NCBI GenBank assembly: GCA_964509545.1
Contig: CAZDXQ010000023.1
Span: forward strand, 1 to 53,943
DNA: 53,943 nucleotides
From: JADJWR01 sp964509545
GTDB taxonomy: Bacteria > Pseudomonadota > Gammaproteobacteria > Burkholderiales > Burkholderiaceae_F
Direction: 5' to 3'
Position 1 is the first letter of the stretch. Every line of letters starts with the position of its first letter. Below, piece after piece: positions 51,482 through 53,943 of the stretch. The notes under the pieces are model-generated. The model searched no databases. It was not told where the DNA came from and saw only the letters and a list, made by a program, of their open reading frames with translations. Made by a program: the position numbers and the translations under genes.

Positions 51482-52888
51482 ATGCTTGCGCCCGTGACCA
51501 CCGTTAACGACATCGAACTGCCGGGCGAAGCGCTGCTGCGCCGCTTCGACCATCCGGGACCCCGATACACCTCGTATCCCACCGCCGACCGCTTCGTCGA
51601 CGCCTTCGATGCGGCAGCCTTTGCCGCGCGCCTGGCGCAGCGTGGCGAGCAGGCCGTGCCTGCGCCGCTGTCGGTCTATGTTCACGTGCCGTTCTGCGAG
51701 AAGGTCTGCTTCTACTGCGCGTGCAACAAGGTCGTGACCCGCCATCACGAGCGCGCCGCCGATTACCTGCGCGCATTGCAGACCGAGGCCGACATGGTGA
51801 GCACGCTGCTCACCGGGCCGCGCGATCTCGAGCAACTGCACTTCGGCGGCGGCACGCCGACGTTCCTCAGCAACGCCGAACTGGAACAGGTGATGGCGAT
51901 GCTGACGCAGCGATTCCCGCTGGCGGCCGATGCCGAGTGCAGCATCGAGGTCGATCCGCGCTCGACGCCACCCGAGAAGGTGCGCACGCTGGCCGCGCTC
52001 GGCTTCAACCGCATGTCGGTGGGCGTGCAGGACTTCGATCCGCAGGTGCAGAAGGCCGTCAACCGGCTGCAGAGCTTCGAGATGACGCGCGCGACGATCG
52101 ACACCGCGCGCGACGCCGGCTTCAAGTCGGTCAACCTCGACCTCATTTACGGCCTGCCGAAGCAGACGCGGGACAGCTTCTCGCGCACGCTCGAAAGGGT
52201 CATGGAGCTGTCGCCGGAACGAATCGCGCTGTACCACTACGCGCACCTGCCCGAGCGCTTCAAGCCGCAGCGACGGATCGTCGCCGCCGAGCTGCCGCCG
52301 TCGGCGGAAAAGACGCAGATCATGCTCGACGCGATCACGCGGCTGTCGCAAGCCGGTTATCGCTACATCGGCATGGATCACTTCGCCAAGGGCACCGACG
52401 AACTGGCCCGCGCGCAGGCGCTCGGCCGCCTGCACCGCAACTTCCAGGGCTACTCGACGCGGCCGGACTGCGACCTGATCGGGCTCGGCGTCTCGGCGAT
52501 CAGCAAGGTCGGGCCGACCTACGCGCAGAACGTGCGCGAACTGCCCGAGTACTACGAGCGCCTGAACGCCGGAGTGCTGCCGACGGCGCGCGGCGTGCTG
52601 CTCGACACCGACGACCTGCTGCGCCGGGCCGTGATCATGTCGCTGATGTGTCATTTCGAGGTCAGCAAGGAAGCCGTCGAGGCGGCGCACCGGATCAGGT
52701 TCGACGAGTACTTCCGGCGCGAACTCGACGCCCTGCGCGATTTCGAGCAGGCGGGGCTGGTCGAGGTCACGCACGACTGGATCAGCGTGCTGCCTGCGGG
52801 CAAGCTGCTCGTGCGCGCGATCGCGATGGTGTTCGACCGCTACCTGCGCCAGGACCAGGGCCAGCGCCGCTACTCGAAGATCGTCTGA
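51482..52888 (+). CDS. hemN: Oxygen-independent coproporphyrinogen III oxidase
   Basis: A 468-residue radical SAM enzyme. The cluster motif is CEKVCFYCACNKV (C-x3-C-x2-C plus an extra Cys), and HFGGGTPTFLSNAEL is the SAM-binding region. It converts coproporphyrinogen III to protoporphyrinogen IX without oxygen in haem synthesis. Its FNR promoter fits microaerobic use, together with haem demand from cbb3. The start is Met of MLAPVTTVNDI, matching the predicted promoter. Confidence 0.95.
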   Translation: MLAPVTTVNDIELPGEALLRRFDHPGPRYTSYPTADRFVDAFDAAAFAARLAQRGEQAVPAPLSVYVHVPFCEKVCFYCACNKVVTRHHERAADYLRALQTEADMVSTLLTGPRDLEQLHFGGGTPTFLSNAELEQVMAMLTQRFPLAADAECSIEVDPRSTPPEKVRTLAALGFNRMSVGVQDFDPQVQKAVNRLQSFEMTRATIDTARDAGFKSVNLDLIYGLPKQTRDSFSRTLERVMELSPERIALYHYAHLPERFKPQRRIVAAELPPSAEKTQIMLDAITRLSQAGYRYIGMDHFAKGTDELARAQALGRLHRNFQGYSTRPDCDLIGLGVSAISKVGPTYAQNVRELPEYYERLNAGVLPTARGVLLDTDDLLRRAVIMSLMCHFEVSKEAVEAAHRIRFDEYFRRELDALRDFEQAGLVEVTHDWISVLPAGKLLVRAIAMVFDRYLRQDQGQRRYSKIV

Positions 52889-53132
52889 CGCTCCGCAATC
52901 AAACCCGCTGCGCGCGCCGACCTTGCGCCGGCGCTGCTCGAAGTACGAGCCTTTGTATGTCTGCGTTCATGGCCACACCTGAGGGCGGGCCGGCGCCGGC
53001 GCGCAGCCGTGCTGTCCGTGACCCCGCTTGCGTCTTCGACACGGCCCGTGGTCGGGCCGGAAGCGGGTTCTACGGGCTGATCACCGCGCCTGACGCCACG
53101 CTGCGCGGCCGCGACGACTGATCAGGTCGACC

Positions 53133-53891
53133 ATGGAGGCGTCGCTGAATTCGCTTGCCGCGCAGTCTTTTGCCGCCTTTTCGCTGGCGCTGGTCGGCGG
53201 CCTGCACTGCGCCGGCATGTGCGGCGGGATCGTCGGCGCGCTGCAGCTGAACCGGCCGCGCGGGGTCTCTGCCGCCCGGCTGGCGGCTGGCTACCACGGC
53301 GGGCGGCTGGCGAGCTATGCGCTGGCCGGCGCCTTGGTCGGCCTGCTTGGCGCGGCGCTTTACGCCGCCGACGTGATGCCTGTGCAGGCGGTGCTGCTCG
53401 TCGCCGGCAGCCTGATGCTGCTGGCCATCGGCGTGTCGATGTTCGGGCGCAATGCCTGGCTGAAGCGGATCGAACCGGCGGGGGCCTGGTTATGGCGCTT
53501 CATTGCGCCACTGGCGCGGCGCGTCTATCCGCCGCGTAACGGCCGGCAGGCGTTGTTCGCCGGGCTGGCCTGGGGCTGGATTCCCTGCGGCATGGTCTAC
53601 GCCGCCCTGCCGCTGGCGCTCGTCGCCGGCGGCCCGCTGCAGGGCATGCTGGTGATGCTGGCCTTCGGCCTCGGCACGCTGCCGAACATGCTGGCCGTGG
53701 ACGTTGCCGTGCATGGCATCGGCCGCGCCGGCGCGGCGGCCGCGCGATCACTTGCATGGGTCAGGCCGCTGGCCGGTGCGGCGATTGTTGTCTTCGGCGT
53801 TTCGGGGCTGGCTCACGCGGCGCGCGTGGCCGGTATCGCCGGCGCCGAACATCCGGCCATCGCGATGTTCGCCCGCATCTGTCATCGCTAG
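53133..53891 (+). CDS. TauE/SafE-type (UreH-like) membrane protein, possible copper role
   Basis: A 252-residue membrane protein with about six helices. The first helix includes LVGGLHCAGMCGGIVGAL with C26 and C30, and the fourth contains WGWIPCGMVYAALPLALV, a paired Cys arrangement found in the UreH/DsbD-like transmembrane family. Such genes are often near cco clusters and may handle copper or reductant. It lies 244 bp after hemN. No direct function is known. Confidence 0.85.
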   Translation: MEASLNSLAAQSFAAFSLALVGGLHCAGMCGGIVGALQLNRPRGVSAARLAAGYHGGRLASYALAGALVGLLGAALYAADVMPVQAVLLVAGSLMLLAIGVSMFGRNAWLKRIEPAGAWLWRFIAPLARRVYPPRNGRQALFAGLAWGWIPCGMVYAALPLALVAGGPLQGMLVMLAFGLGTLPNMLAVDVAVHGIGRAGAAAARSLAWVRPLAGAAIVVFGVSGLAHAARVAGIAGAEHPAIAMFARICHR

Positions 53892-53943
53892 AACCTATCT
53901 CAGAATCCCCGACGGTCGCGTTGTGACGAGAAGCGGCCGGATG

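Overview
The window is a high-GC, gene-dense bacterial chromosome segment, most likely from a betaproteobacterium of the Burkholderiales or a close relative. The pointers are a ccoNOQP oxidase cluster next to an FNR-type regulator and hemN, two Bug-type tricarboxylate-binding proteins with a TctAB transporter, a proteobacterial glutaminyl-tRNA synthetase, and dispersed GC-rich palindromic repeats. No rRNA, tRNA, CRISPR array or intact insertion sequence was seen.

Region 1 (1-5.0 kb) is an accessory/defence segment. It holds a convergent type II restriction-modification pair (2550-4270), a truncated type I hsdR fragment, and a row of toxin-antitoxin loci in which antitoxin-like genes are open (DUF2442, HigA, HicB, Phd) but the toxins are broken or gone. 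HicA carries a nonsense codon, only the last eleven codons of HigB remain, and a zeta-type kinase survives as a P-loop stub that has lost its Walker A lysine.

Region 2 (5.0-16.8 kb) holds housekeeping and envelope genes. glnS carries an internal insertion of about 100 codons. A LysR regulator, DUF2917, EF-hand and TfoX-N proteins follow. Next is a metal-response module: a CueR-like MerR regulator, a canonical 19-bp-spacer MerR promoter, a 37-residue membrane microprotein, a His-rich DUF4396 membrane protein and a CopD/DUF2269-like membrane protein. Patatin, PagL-like, DUF4148, glycine-zipper, PepSY and DUF1499 proteins complete the region.

Region 3 (16.8-27.7 kb) is one long minus-strand run. 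It begins with an ECF sigma factor and a zinc-finger anti-sigma factor. ArsS-like radical SAM enzyme, a calcineurin-like protein, a VTT-flavoprotein disulfide reductase fusion, an FAD oxidoreductase, DUF547, a Rossmann protein, two arsenosugar-type glycosyltransferases (TIGR04283 and TIGR04282) and another FAD oxidoreductase follow. It looks like an arsenosugar-type pathway, but no ArsM methyltransferase lies in the window.

Region 4 (27.7-41.7 kb) is metabolism and transport: a beta-hydroxyacid dehydrogenase, DUF1223, an XRE regulator, a Cys-rich microprotein, a gamma-glutamyltransferase with a Bug protein, a tctCBA operon, GNAT, a trans-sulfuration enzyme, acylphosphatase, CoA transferase, DUF4442 and a glycerophosphodiesterase.

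Region 5 (41.8-53.9 kb) is the microaerobic respiration block: ccoI, ccoS, ccoNOQP, ccoG, ccoH, a small membrane protein, fnr, hemN and a TauE/SafE-type membrane protein. FNR boxes (TTGAT-N4-GTCAA) lie upstream of both ccoN and hemN, each placed to be centred near -41.5 of a -10-like element, so the local FNR protein probably controls both.
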